This document shows positions 1 through 10,429 of a DNA stretch of 64,000 bases, one piece after another; position 1 is the stretch's first letter; each line of letters begins with the position of its first letter. Below the pieces are notes generated by a model, which worked only from the letters and a program-made list of their open reading frames with translations, was not told the DNA's origin and searched no databases. The stretch is from the NCBI GenBank assembly GCA_916700875.1, contig CAKAKS010000031.1:14333124-14397123 (forward strand), read 5' to 3'. A program made the position numbers and the translations under genes. Source of the stretch: Sebastes aleutianus (taxonomy: Eukaryota > Chordata > Actinopteri > Perciformes > Sebastidae).

Positions 1-729
1 AAGTAACAACTTTTAAAAAAGGAAGAAAAATCAAAAACAAAATCAACACACTAGAAAGACCGACAATATTGGTTTCAACTGCTGTTACATGTTACATCTG
101 CATGTTTTATTTTTAGTCAGTTCCTTCTTACTGTTACAGAATGCCTATTAAAAAATAAGGATAATAATATGCTTTAAAAAACAGTTATAAAACAGGCTAT
201 TTTTACATTTAATTTTCACTTTTAAACTTTAGACACAACCTCATTAACTCTTCTGTGAGCCTTTACAAGATGATTTCTCTTGTTAAACATTGTCAATATG
301 ATTTCCAATCATGGGGATGTTGTGACTAAAAAAAACATCCTAACATCAAAATGTGATTCTTCAAAGCCAGAGCCAGCCAGTCACGAGTTTTTGGGGGTCA
401 GTCACACAAACACACAAAAACAACAAACCCAAAGATAACTTATGACATCAGGTCACACGCATTTCAATTCCTGGATGGCGGTCCAGAGTTAATCCTGCAC
501 TTCCAAGCCGGATCTCTAAAAAAAAAGGGGGGCTGACTGACAAAAAGGGACGACAACACCGGAATGAGGAAATTGACGAGAGCAAAGCTGCAAAACAAAG
601 TTGTTCATTGCTGATAACCATCCAACCTGATGAGCCAGAGGTCACTCTCACGCTCACAGAGGTGCTGCATCTGTCTCCAGGCATCCACAAGACCAGCAGC
701 CTGAGGAGCTCTCTCTCTGCTGCACAGTC
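1..729. promoter_or_regulatory. esm1 upstream region and 5' UTR
   Basis: AT-rich sequence upstream of the esm1 start codon. It must contain the 5' UTR and proximal promoter if the transcript starts close to the coding region. I see no convincing TATA box within 100 bases of the ATG and no coding sequence. The last 130 bases are less AT-rich and end in a CT-rich stretch before the ATG at 730. No transcription start can be fixed from sequence alone. Confidence 0.35.
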
Positions 730-1066
730 ATGTCTCTCCTCCTCCTCATCACCACAGTGTTGTCCTCACTCATAGTGCGGGATGCCGAGGCGTGGAGCGC
801 CAATGTCAAGTACGCGGTGAACTGCCCGGACCGATGCAACATAGAGCGGTGTGGTGGAGGTGGTGGTGGTGGTGGTGGTGGCACGCAGCGCTGCGCACGG
901 AGCGTCCTGGATGACTGCGGCTGTTGCCAGGTGTGTGCAGCCGGCAGAGGAGAGCACTGCTACCGCACCGTGTCCGGGATGCACGGGGTGAAGTGCGGAC
1001 CGGGATTATTCTGCGAGTTCTACAAGGATGAGGACGACTATGGAGACGAATATGGGATATGCAAAG
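730..1066 (+). CDS. esm1: esm1 coding exon 1
   Basis: Signal peptide plus IGFBP-like domain. The exon ends at GCAAAG followed by GTATAC, giving a phase-1 junction after residue 112. Reading through the donor adds only a few residues (GIHSQS) before a stop, so the genomic open frame slightly overruns the real exon. Confidence 0.93.
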
Positions 1067-2841
1067 GTATACATTCACAGTCTTAATGTGCCTTTATATA
1101 GTGTGCTATTTTATGCTGCGTTTATGTGATTGCCCTGCTGCACCAAATGCAGTATCTCATTATGTTATTTAGGCTTAATAATGAATAGCACCATTGCCAT
1201 ACAAACCAATGGTTATAGAGGCACATGTGCAGACTTGTGCATAATTTGTTCGAATACAATTTGGGCATTTAACTTGGTATTTAAGCCCCATTAGAGGTTT
1301 GGAGTTGAGACATTCAAACATCAATGCTCATGCAACACTTGCAGTTTTTTTTTTGTCAATGGCTCATTTCTCTTTATCAATTTCAATTCACTTCATTGGC
1401 ATGAAAGTAAAAAAAACAAAAAACAATGGGTAATTATGTTATTTAGGCTCTTATTTAGGCTCTTATGGCAATTGTGTTATTTAGGCTCTATTTATTGAAT
1501 ATTCACAATAGCACCGTTGCCATACAACCAATGGTTATAGAGGCACATGTGCAGACTTGTGCATGATTTCTTCAAATACAATTTGGGAATTTAACTTGGT
1601 ATTTTAGCCCCATTAGAGGTTTGGAGTTCAAACATCAATGCTCATGCAACACTTGCAGTTTTTTTTGTCTATGGCTCATTTCTCTTTATCAATTTCAATT
1701 TCAAAGTGGCTTCATTTGAAGCCAGAATTGATTTCAAAATACTGCTGCTGGTTTACAAAGCACTAAATGGTTTAGGGCCAAAATACATTACTGATCTTCT
1801 GTTATGTTATGAACCATCCAGACCTCTCAGGTCATCTGGATCAGGTCTGCTTAGTGTCCCCAGAGTCAGAACTAAACATGCAGATTTTATGCACCAAATA
1901 TTTGGAACAAGCTCCCAGAAACCTGCAGGACCAGCTCCAACTCTGAGTTCTTTTAAATCAAAGCTTAAAACTTTCCTGTTTGCTGCTGCCTTTTTATTAA
2001 ACCAGATAATGATCTTATACTGCACTAGAGCTTTTACTCTTGTGTGTTATATTCTATTTTAGCTTCTATCCTAGCTTTTATTTTAGATTGTTTTTATTTT
2101 CTAATCTTTAGTGTTTTTATAACTGTTTTAATTATGTCTTAATGTTCTTTTGCACTTTATCGCAATGTTCTTGAATGTTTATGTAAAGCACTTTGAATTG
2201 CCCTGTTGTTGAAATGTTCTATACAAATAAAGCTGCGTTGCCTTGCCTTGCCTTCATTGGCATGAAAGTAAAAAAATAAATAAAAATGTTGCCAAAGCAT
2301 CAAAATATAAAACACAAATACACAATGATATTAATATGAATATTAACCGTGATTATGACTGTGAATATGAGTCTGCAACACTACAGAATATGGCCCCTAT
2401 ATATAGATCCAGTCAGGACCTATTTCTACAAGACAAAGCAGATTACTATATAGAATAATGTGTTGTTTCTTTGCAGACTGCCTGTATGGGACCTATGGGC
2501 TTGAGTGCCGCAAGACATGCAACTGCAAAGGTGGCATCTGTGACAGGGAGACAGGAGCTTGTCTCACCCTCAAATTCTTTGCCAAAATTGCTGGCAAGCT
2601 CAAGACTGAGACTCCAGAAGGTAAAGAGTGACACTTCTTAGACTAAAGATGCTGCTTTTTAAAAAAATTAAAAAAAAGTGTAAATCCTCAGCAGTCAAAT
2701 GTCTTGACAAATGGACTAAATTAAGCTCTGAATTGAAAGATGAATCTTTCTCTTGTGTTTCCAGGGGTCGAGGTGGGCTCAGGAGAGGTCAGCTCTGTCC
2801 AGAGCACAGATCAACACACGACTCCAAGGCGGCCTCGCTGA
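730..2841 (+). CDS. esm1: Endothelial cell-specific molecule 1 (endocan), three coding exons
   Basis: The coding sequence joins 730-1066, 2477-2620 and 2765-2841 (558 nt, 185 residues; human endocan is 184). Both introns are GT/AG and phase 1. Residues 1-21 form a signal peptide ending AEA, with the mature protein starting WSANV. Residues 32 to about 111 are an IGFBP-type cysteine-rich domain containing LDDCGCCQVCAAGRGEHCYR and SGMHGVKCGPG. Exon 2 continues with DCLYGTYGLECRKTCNC and a KFF segment resembling the Phe pair of human endocan. There are 18 cysteines, as in the human protein. The family is a secreted, usually proteoglycan, endothelial product that binds growth factors and integrins. 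Oddities are ten consecutive glycines at residues 42-51 and a divergent C-terminus (residues 161-185) with a Ser166-Gly167-Glu motif that could accept a glycosaminoglycan. The start has G at -3 and begins a proper signal peptide. Identification rests on the domain and exon pattern and is firm. Confidence 0.95.
853..882 (+). repeat. Trinucleotide (GGT)n tract coding poly-glycine in esm1
   Basis: Ten consecutive Gly codons: GGT, GGA, seven GGT, then GGC. They lie between the third and fourth cysteines of the IGFBP-like domain. Human endocan has five ordinary residues between those cysteines; here there are twelve or more. Codon uniformity indicates slippage expansion of a GGT microsatellite inside the exon. 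Confidence 0.95.
1161..1700. repeat. Imperfect tandem duplication in esm1 intron 1
   Basis: A block of roughly 250-310 bases beginning near 1161 recurs from about 1472, with shared phrases such as TGCCATACAA, GGCACATGTGCAGACTTGTG and CATCAATGCTCATGCAACAC in the same order. The second copy stops at 1700 where the LINE fragment begins, and its final stretch (CTTCATTGGCATGAAAGTAA) resumes at 2252. Confidence 0.9.
1701..2251 (+). mobile_element. 3' end of a non-LTR retrotransposon (CR1/L2/Rex1-like LINE)
   Basis: From 1718 the + strand reads through the C-terminal tail typical of fish LINE reverse-transcriptase ORFs: RIDFKILLLVYKALNGLGPK, then a YEPSRPLRSS block, LLSVPRVRTK, and finally LSSFKSKLKTFLF. 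It is followed by an AT-rich 3' UTR and a short TTGCC tandem tail near 2238-2251. A deletion has removed the usual AFxxxAPxLWN segment, so the ORF is damaged. It is strongly 5'-truncated and sits in esm1 intron 1. The assignment to the CR1/L2/Rex1 group rather than a specific family is inference. Confidence 0.8.
2477..2620 (+). CDS. esm1: esm1 coding exon 2
   Basis: Acceptor TTTCTTTGCAG, donor GAAG followed by GTAAAG. The 144-nt exon completes the split Asp codon and encodes six cysteines (DC, EC, TCNC, IC, AC) and the KFF motif, ending at Glu160. Confidence 0.93.
2765..2841 (+). CDS. esm1: esm1 coding exon 3 (C-terminus)
   Basis: Acceptor TTGTGTTTCCAG. The exon completes a split Gly codon and encodes 24 further residues, including VGSGEVSSVQ, ending PRRPR and TGA at 2839-2841. 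The phase is compatible with exon 2. It is divergent from the mammalian C-terminus, so this is the least certain of the three exons. Confidence 0.82.
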
Positions 2842-3355
2842 CAAGTGCTGACAAGACTGAATCTATTCAGTGTAAATGTAGCATTAACTTATAAATGAAC
2901 TGAAAGATATATTTTATTATGTTAAACGATGAACAAAACTTTTTTACAGCAGTCGGAAGCTTTTATTTGGTTTGTTGGGTCCTCGTTTGACACAAAGCAT
3001 CTTTTCTAATGAAATATGCAGATTATGTCATTCTATATTTCTCTGTTATTGTTTGTCAAGATGATCCTGTCATCTGTTTTCCCATGAGCTTCACTGTCTC
3101 ATTTAGTGTGCCTTCATACATTCTTGTTGAGAAAATGAGAGTTAATGTCACAAGACAAAGACATTTATTTTCAAACTGGACACAGCAATATATGTCATTG
3201 ATTCATTGTTGTCCACGAAACATTTTGAGGTTTTCCACAATGATGTATTATTTGTACTGTATATATGAAATGCAGACATGGAAGATATCATGTATATGAC
3301 ACCAGCCAATGTAAAGAATGCTCTTACAATTAAACCAAAGTTATCACTGACTCTT
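2842..3355 (+). other. Probable esm1 3' UTR with ATTAAA poly(A) signal
   Basis: Non-coding sequence after the esm1 stop. The hexamer ATTAAA at 3329-3334 is followed by a T/G-containing stretch (TGACTCTTGTCACTTG), a reasonable cleavage region. No earlier AATAAA was seen after the stop. The end point is inferred only. Confidence 0.4.
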
Positions 3356-3529
3356 GTCACTTGATTTCATTTAACTTGATTAGTGATGCCTCATTGGATA
3401 CAGTTATTGCATTATCTAAAAACCCTGAATTGTGTAGTAATCAATAATGATAAACTAGGCCATTGCAGATTTATATTTCACGCAAAGGTTAATGGCATCT
3501 AATTAAGTGGAATACACAGTAAACTCTAC

Positions 3530-3875
3530 TAGAGCTGCTAGGATTAATTGATTCGCTGTCAACTATCAAATTAATCCCCAACTATTTTGATACTCGATTA
3601 ATCAGTCTGAGTCATTTTTTTAAGATAAAAGTCTCTGATTCCAGCTTGTTAAATGTGAATATTTTCTTGTTTCTTTACTCCTCTGTGACAGTAAACTGAA
3701 TATCTTTGAGTTGTGGACAAAACAAGACATTTGAGGATGTCATCTTGGGCTTTGGGAAACACTGATCGACCATTTTTCACAATTTTTCTGACGTTTAATA
3801 GACCAAACAACTAATCGATTAATCGAGAAAGTATTGACAGATTAGTTGACAATGAAATACTCTGTTGTAGCCCTA
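3530..3875 (+). mobile_element. hAT-like MITE, TAGRGCTGCAAC family, copy 1
   Basis: The ends read TAGAGCTGCTA and TGTAGCCCTA (degenerate inverted termini), with ATTAATYGATT-type subterminal sequence. It is flanked by an imperfect 8-bp duplication, AACTCTAC (3522-3529) and GACTCTAT (3876-3883). The same sequence recurs at 54224-54565 and inverted at 54826-55116, with a diverged relative at 44393-44700. There is no coding capacity. Confidence 0.8.
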
Positions 3876-4569
3876 GACTCTATCCATATATGCCATTCAA
3901 TTAATTGTAGGGTGACTTACACACGTCTGTGCTGCAAAACAAATAGAAATGCTGTAAAAAATAAAAGACACATAACACACAATCACACAAGGGGAAAGAA
4001 ATAATGATCAAAAGTATAAAGTCAATTGAAACAGCAAAAGTGAGTAAATTAAAGAAGTGATTTAGATACTATAGTAGCAGCATTGTCTCGGCTGCATACT
4101 TCAGTTTATCGTCATTTATTGTTACTGTAAAAGTCTGTACATCAATCTGCAGTTGTGTCCTTGCTGGAGTTTCTTCAGGGATCTCTTTGTTCTTTTCTCC
4201 TGCATCCTTCTTTAGTATAATCCAGGTGATGAGCAGTTAGCTGGATTTCATCAGATGAAACGCTGGAATTGAAGCCAAGAGAACATTTTTCCTGTTGTTT
4301 TGAGTATTTTTAGTACTTTCATATGCTTTGCTTTGCTCTATACTAGTTAAGTAAGACCTAGTTGCATGAATGATGCAGAGACTGACCGACTGATATCTAT
4401 CAGACAGATTCTCTCTTCATTAACTTCATTATTACATTAATTACAACCCCAGTACTGGCACTGGAGAATTGAATTCATACACCAGATGAGAGAAGGTTGA
4501 AAACAGAAAAAGTATTTATTATATGTCATGGAAACATATTTTAAGTTGCACATTTTGTGGCTGTTGGAA

Positions 4570-5160
4570 TTAAAGCTGCAGTGGGTAGAAATGGAGCAAA
4601 TATGATTTTTAATCAGTAATCTGAAAAAAACATGTGTCTCTGTGTCCTCCGGTGCTCCTAATGGCATCTGTAAGATTCCACAGACCGGAGGAAAACAACC
4701 AATCAGAGCCGAGGTGGAGCCTTGCCGTCTATGAGCAGCTGTCAATCACTCACAAACTCCAATCAAACAGTCAAACTGGGCAGCGCTGATTGAATATGAA
4801 TCAATATTCTGTTACTGTAATGTCTATTTCTCTCCTCAAATGTTTTCAGAAACATCTTGTAGTGTACTGTTTAGCTGTAAAATGAGAAAGTTTGTGACCC
4901 GGCAGCCATGTTGAGATCTGCTGAGGAAATACCAAGCATCGCCCCTTAGCTGGAGCACAGCCAATAGGAACGCTCTCTCTCTCTCTCTGAAATGACCTGT
5001 GGTTGGTCATAAGTAGATTTTTTAAGGCTTGAAAACAGAGCGATGAGGATGTGCAGAAGTCTAGTTTTCTCTCAGAACACTTGAATTACAATATGCTGAA
5101 AGGTTATTATGGAATATTTGCCCAATGATGCCAAAAATATACTGCCTACCGAAGCTTTAA
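4570..5160 (+). mobile_element. TTAA-bounded MITE (GCTGCAGTGGGTAG family)
   Basis: It begins TTAAAGCTGCAGTGGGTAG and ends CTGCCTACCGAAGCTTTAA, an imperfect terminal inverted repeat bounded by TTAA. A reverse-oriented truncated copy lies at 45527-45885 and a 3' fragment at 39190-39352. There is no coding capacity; TTAA ends suggest piggyBac-type mobilisation. Confidence 0.75.
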
Positions 5161-5898
5161 TGTTCTCACTTAAACATGTTATCTCATGGATTGGTCCATA
5201 AATAAGTCAACTGGAATCAAATGCTGGCTGACTTTGAGTGAGAATACAGAATAGGATCTCAGACGTGTGCACTTAAGAACTTGTGTGTAGACTTAATACA
5301 CTATTTCTATAAGAATTTGACATGTCCACATGTTGCAGAGTAAAATAATTTGCCCAGAAACTGAAACAAATTAAATTCTGAATATGAGTTCTGTGAAAAA
5401 AGAGGAGGAGACGTTGATATTCTCAAGGATGACATTAGAGGGATCTATTTATGGGAGGCGGAGAAAAAAAGCTTCTCTGAACAGTATAAAAATGCTAAGA
5501 AGTCTGGATAGAAATATGTCTTCTGAGTAGAAGGAGCTCTTGTTTCCCATGATGATATGAAGTCAGTGGCACATCCAAACTCAAGAGCAGAAAGCGCTGA
5601 GAATTTTTCAGGCTTCCTTGACTCTTAAGTCTTGGAACGCCCTACTTTCTCAACTTCCACAAATGGTGAAATATTGTCTGTTCCCATGTGGAAGAAAAAT
5701 ACTTTCACCACTAATAGAGCAAGGACGGGTTTACTGGCTTTATGAATCACAGACGGGAGAGAATTTGGGGAAGTTTCTCTGCAGCTACATGGAGAAGCAA
5801 CTCAGCTTTGCCTATACAGCTGTACTAAAATACAACCATAGCAGACAGCACTTACATTTGTTAGCGTGGGAAAAAAATAATTTTGAGATATTGCTTAA

Positions 5899-6010
5899 TC
5901 CTCTGAGACCCACAATAGACCAGTTTTTGGGGTGTCTTTAGGGGGAGATAGCAGGTCAACAGTAGATGTCACATAGAAGTGGTGTATACCATCTGAAAGC
6001 TGGAAACCTG
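5899..6010 (+). repeat. Dispersed repeat module (CCTCTGAGACCCACAATAGA)
   Basis: About 110 bases nearly identical in order to 8708-8838: CCTCTGAGACCCACAATAGA, then GGTCAACAGTA, ATGTCACATAGAAGTGGTGT, and CTGAAAGCTGGAAACCTG. The sequence after 6010 differs from what follows the second copy, so the module occurs in two contexts. Confidence 0.8.
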
Positions 6011-7320
6011 AGGATTAATTTGAGATGCTGCTCAGCACTGTGTGTCAAGTTGTACAGAAATAAACATGAATTAGGAATTATTTAATTGTTTAAAATTAAT
6101 TGTCAAAGTGTATAAGGGCTTAGAACATTATGATAGAAGTATATGTTTTCCATTCCCATGCTTTATTATGTCTCATAAGTTGTTGCAGCAATTTTTGGGT
6201 TAATATCATTTGTTACACAGATTCGGTGCTAAATTTAACCATTTTTTACCACTCGAGAATTGATACAAATTATCAATAATCCCTCTAAAATACCACATTA
6301 AGACACCAAGACCTTGGGGAACACCATAGAAAAAGCCATGCTGTGATTTGGTTTCAAAAACTTTTGACTTTTGGAGATTTCTGCAAGAATTGCATTTTTG
6401 CGGCAATTGGATGGCGAGCACTTCTGTTGCGTAAATTGCTCAGAAACCCCATTATTGTGAAATCTAGCTAGGAAAGCCATCCATCCTCTGAATGCCCTAG
6501 GTGTCTAGTTTGTGGCTGTAAAGTTTCATGAGGCTGTGATGATCCTAGAGGTCACCACAGGTCATTTTATACAGTGAGGTCAAGTTTAAAAAAATGGTGT
6601 CACTACAATGAAATGGCTACTATGGGGACTAACATCATGACAAAGCTTTAAATACATCAAAGTCTCAAATCCTTTAATTATTTAGCGTGTTAATTAGGAA
6701 ATCATATTGTATTTCGATAAATATCTTGATCACAGTGATACATTATCTGAGTTTATAATGCATTTTGTGAATTGACTCAACAAAGTTATATTGTGGTATT
6801 CCTAAATTTGAAAAAATGAAATATGTTCACATAAACTGATCTGTGAGAAATGCAGTAAATGAGGTCACCACAATGATTCAATCAAATATGCATTGTCTTT
6901 GTGGTTTTATGGTTAGAATGAAACCTCAAACATGAGAAGTGACCCTTGATCCCTTGATTAAACATCTAATGGAAATCAAAATCATGTCAAACATTTTGGC
7001 CCGGAGCTGCACAATAATCCCGTCCCAGCTATAAATATCTCTTATTAGCCTCACCTCTGACTCTGACACAAATGTTTTCCAGTATCCAAGCTTGTTTATT
7101 TCCTGTGCTTCCTGACACCTGTGAAAATGGCCCTTCTTCCTGTTGTTGTTGTGTCTGCACAGGACAGGAATTTAAAAGCAAGGATTTTTTTTTTTCTCTT
7201 TTTGTCAGGAGACACTCTTGAAAAAGCCTGGAATTTATAAGTGACACACAACAGGATGCTTCCCATCCACTTAAATCAATTCATATTAAAATGAAAGCTT
7301 GACACCTAAACAAGTATAAA
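6011..7320. other. Intergenic stretch, no gene recognised
   Basis: AT-rich DNA. Open frames on both strands are short and show no domain or codon pattern. The part up to about 6900 may be the remainder of the repeat that starts at 5899, but no second copy in this window confirms that. Confidence 0.4.
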
Positions 7321-7324
7321 TACA

Positions 7325-7680
7325 TAATTATAGATGATGTAAATTAATGTAAAATGAATGAATGTTGGGGAAATTTGAATGACCACTTTACTTTCTTTAT
7401 ATAACGCAGTTAGAGGTGAATATGAGTTGAACATATCCTAACACAAATGTGATGTTGTATAAAGTATGTATATGATAATGTACTTCTTTTTTTCCTGATA
7501 ATGGCCCTTGAGGCTAATTAATTATAGATGATGTAAATGAATGTGAAATTAATGAATGTTGGGGACATTTGAATGAGCACTTTCTAAATATAACGCAGTT
7601 AGAGGTGAATATGAGATGAACATAACGTTACACAGATGTGATGTTGTATAAAGTATGTATATGATAAATATGATGTACTG
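7325..7680 (+). repeat. Direct tandem duplication, period about 194 bp
   Basis: The block starting TAATTATAGATGATGTAAAT at 7325 recurs at 7519. Both copies contain GAATGTTGGGGA, TAACGCAGTTAGAGGTGAAT and GATGTTGTATAAAGTATGTA. The copies are clearly diverged, so the duplication is not recent. Confidence 0.85.
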
Positions 7681-7737
7681 GATTTTGGACCCCAGGAAGA
7701 CTAGCTAATGGGAATCAAACTAACTTTATTTTATCAA

Positions 7738-7739
7738 AA

Positions 7740-7770
<31 letters not shown>

Positions 7771-7830
7771 ATACATAAATAAATAAATAAATAAATACAT
7801 AAATAAATAAATAAATAAATAAATAAATGA
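7738..7830. repeat. (AAAT)n microsatellite
   Basis: Nearly continuous AAAT tetranucleotides with a few substitutions (ACAT, GAAT). The periodic open frame on the minus strand here is an artefact of the repeat. Confidence 0.95.
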
Positions 7831-8225
7831 ATAAACACCCAGCAAACAAGCTCCTGGAGACAAATTTTAAATTTTAATGTACTATGACAAAGTGTTATTC
7901 TATAACTATGATCCACGTTATATTTTTAAATCATCTCCTCAGTAAAAAAAAAAGTGGGAAATGAAGAATTAGAGATACAAATTTAAAAAAGAAAACACAC
8001 CTTTTGCTTTAAAACTATAAAATCTGTTCGTTGCAGCTGCGGCATCAAACTTTAAATCAATGCAGGTCATTTCTTTTTTCTCATTTTGACGTTTAAGTTC
8101 AATGATTATGAATCAAAACATGATTGTGTGTGAATGTATAGTGGAATTAAAAGCATATAAAGTTGTCTGAAACAGACATGAATTCACTTCAGGGATGTAT
8201 TTCCTTAATCCAAGGACAAGGTGAC

Positions 8226-8266
<41 letters not shown>
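8226..8266. repeat. (CA)n microsatellite
   Basis: About 20 CA dinucleotides with minor interruptions at the start. Confidence 0.95.
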
Positions 8267-8268
<2 letters not shown>

Positions 8269-8707
8269 GATGCAGACAGGTATGGGAGCAATCTGTGTAC
8301 GAGGCCAGGAGTGTTCACAAGTGCTCGGGGCTCGAATGTTCCTCTCGTTCCCCTGAGAACGGACAGGCCGAGGCCTCGCAACCAAACAAAGGACCCTGGA
8401 AAATAACAGGAAAGCGTTGGTGAGAAATACCCTTTATCTGACTCCCTGAACACGTCACTGCCGCCTCTGCAGAAACAAAGGTGCGTGAATGGAGTAGTAA
8501 ATAACACTGATTTACTGCAAATAGATGTTCTGGTATTTACAGTTTGTTCCCTCCCTCAACAGGTTGTTTATTGTAGCTGCAGAATGACATGGCTCAAGGG
8601 AGACAACACGTAAACACTGTGAACGAGGAAATGAAGCGGCGAGATTGATTACGTTGATAGCAGATACCTAAAATGAGGGTCATGAAAAGGAACAAGAAGC
8701 CCTTTAA

Positions 8708-9130
8708 CCCTCTGAGACCCACAATAGATCCGTTTTTGTCTTTTTTAGGGGGGTTAAGGGGGTCTTTAGGGAGAAATAGGAGGTCAACAGTATATGTCAC
8801 ATAGAAGTGGTGTACATCATCTGAAAGCTGGAAACCTGCCCCAAACTGCATGTGATTATCATAAAGTGGGCATCTCTGTAAAGGGGAGACTCGTGTTTAC
8901 CCATAGAACCCATTTTCATTCACATATCTTGAGGTCAGAGGTCAAGGGACCCCTTTGAAAATGGCCATGCCAGTTTTTTCTCGCTAAAATTTAGCCCAAC
9001 TTTGGAGCATTATTTAGCCTCCTTCCCAACATGATAGCATGACATCCTTACGTTTTGTAGTTTCATATGATATCTGTGTCTTCAATGTGACCCTAAAACT
9101 GAACCTACTAGAGCCTCTGAAAGACAGTTA
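8708..9130 (+). mobile_element. Composite MITE: CTCTGAGACCC module joined to a shared internal module
   Basis: 8708-8838 matches 5899-6010. From 8838 the sequence switches to a module (CCCCAAACTGCATGTGATTA, AGAGGTCAAGGGACCCCTTT, GAAAATGGCCATGCCAG) also present at about 24990-25200, 38700-38960 and 63856-64000, inside elements with different ends. Non-coding. Confidence 0.75.
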
Positions 9131-10125
9131 AGTCAGTCGGGATCGTGGGTTTCAGGGGGTTCTTTTTTAAACAGTTCTCAGGGACATCTTGCAGTAAAAA
9201 GACAAAACAAGAGTGTGGAGCCTTGACCTCAGCGACCTGACAGGTTACTGACCCCGGAGGGATTGTCCTGTTTCTTGTCAATGTGACGTGAGGAGGAACC
9301 TTTCCCAACAGGTTTATTATCACACACCAGTATTACGGAGAGTTACAATGTTAATATAGGTGGCCAGGTAGTCTTTTCATGTAATAGTACTACTTTAAGC
9401 GTTGGTTTCCAGTTAAATGACTGGTGGAGTTACATTTTGATCACCATTAGTTGGAGCTTAAAAATGTTGTCCTTTTTTCTTTGTCATAAATAGCATGAAT
9501 ACTTTCATTTAACCACCACATCCTACTATTTTCACTACATACAGAGAGAATACTGAGTCAATAACAATCTGTTTGAATGTACAATATCACATCATGTGAT
9601 CACATCCACACAAACCAAATTATAATTTCTGACTCTACTGAAATCATGATGATAGGATGTTTTTAGAAAGTAGTGTCAAGAAAGTATTTGGCAAAAGGTG
9701 TTATAAGGGGTTGATTGCTCAATTTTGTAAATTTGTGAATGATGAAATACAGTACTTTTTTTGTGCGGGGAACATTTTATTGGTATTTTTCCAATGTAAA
9801 CAGAAGATAAACATGTACAGCTAAGTTGTTTTTAACCATATGTTACATATAAAAATAATGGCATATAGACATTATGTATATGGCAAAAACAGTAGGTACA
9901 AACAAGAAAATTAAAATTAAAATTAAAATAGATTTAAATGAATTAAAAATATTAATCGCAAACTTGACACTTAAAAAGCTTTAATTAAAGTAAATATTGA
10001 TTTATTGTATATTTCATGCCACATAAAATTTAAGTTATATTCAGACCAGAATCATTTAATATCCAAATACATTTAATATAAAGAGGACGGTCATGTCAAA
10101 AACTGTAGTGCAGCCCCCTCTCAGT
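9131..10125. other. Intergenic stretch, no gene recognised
   Basis: AT-rich, with a short AATTAAA/AAAATT simple repeat near 9907-9930. No coding sequence or structured element could be supported. Confidence 0.4.
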
Positions 10126-10134
10126 CAAGTAGTC

Positions 10135-10345
10135 AGCTAATAGGATGTTTTGGTCTTAGTCGACTAAGATTTCTTTGGTCGATTAGTCGTGTTTGTATGC
10201 TTTTTTCATGCTGAATGACTTATTTCTAAGAAACTTATTAGCACATCTCTGGTAAACACCAGATTTAAAGTGGTGCTTTGGTGTGATTCTTTGTGGAGAA
10301 ACTCAGTTTTACAGATCTGTCGATTAAAACGACTAATAATCGCAG
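10135..10345 (+). mobile_element. MITE-like repeat with GTCGACTAAG motifs, copy 1
   Basis: It contains TTAGTCGACTAAG, TCGATTAGTCG, TTGTGGAGAAACTCAGTTTT and ACAGATCTGTCGATTAAA. The same order occurs inverted at 60285-60478. The apparent peptide LWRNSVLQICRL seen in both copies is a by-product of repeat conservation, not a gene. Confidence 0.7.
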
Positions 10346-10429
10346 TAAATTACAGTGGGGTAATGTTGTGTTTGATCAGTAATCAACTAATACATCTACA
10401 TATTCCAGGCAGTTTTATTGAAGGTGTGA

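Noticed and set aside
2621..2894. 88-codon open frame overlapping esm1 exon 3
   Set aside because: It reads exon 3 in another frame. The frame continuous with exon 2 across the phase-1 junction gives the family-length 185-residue protein.
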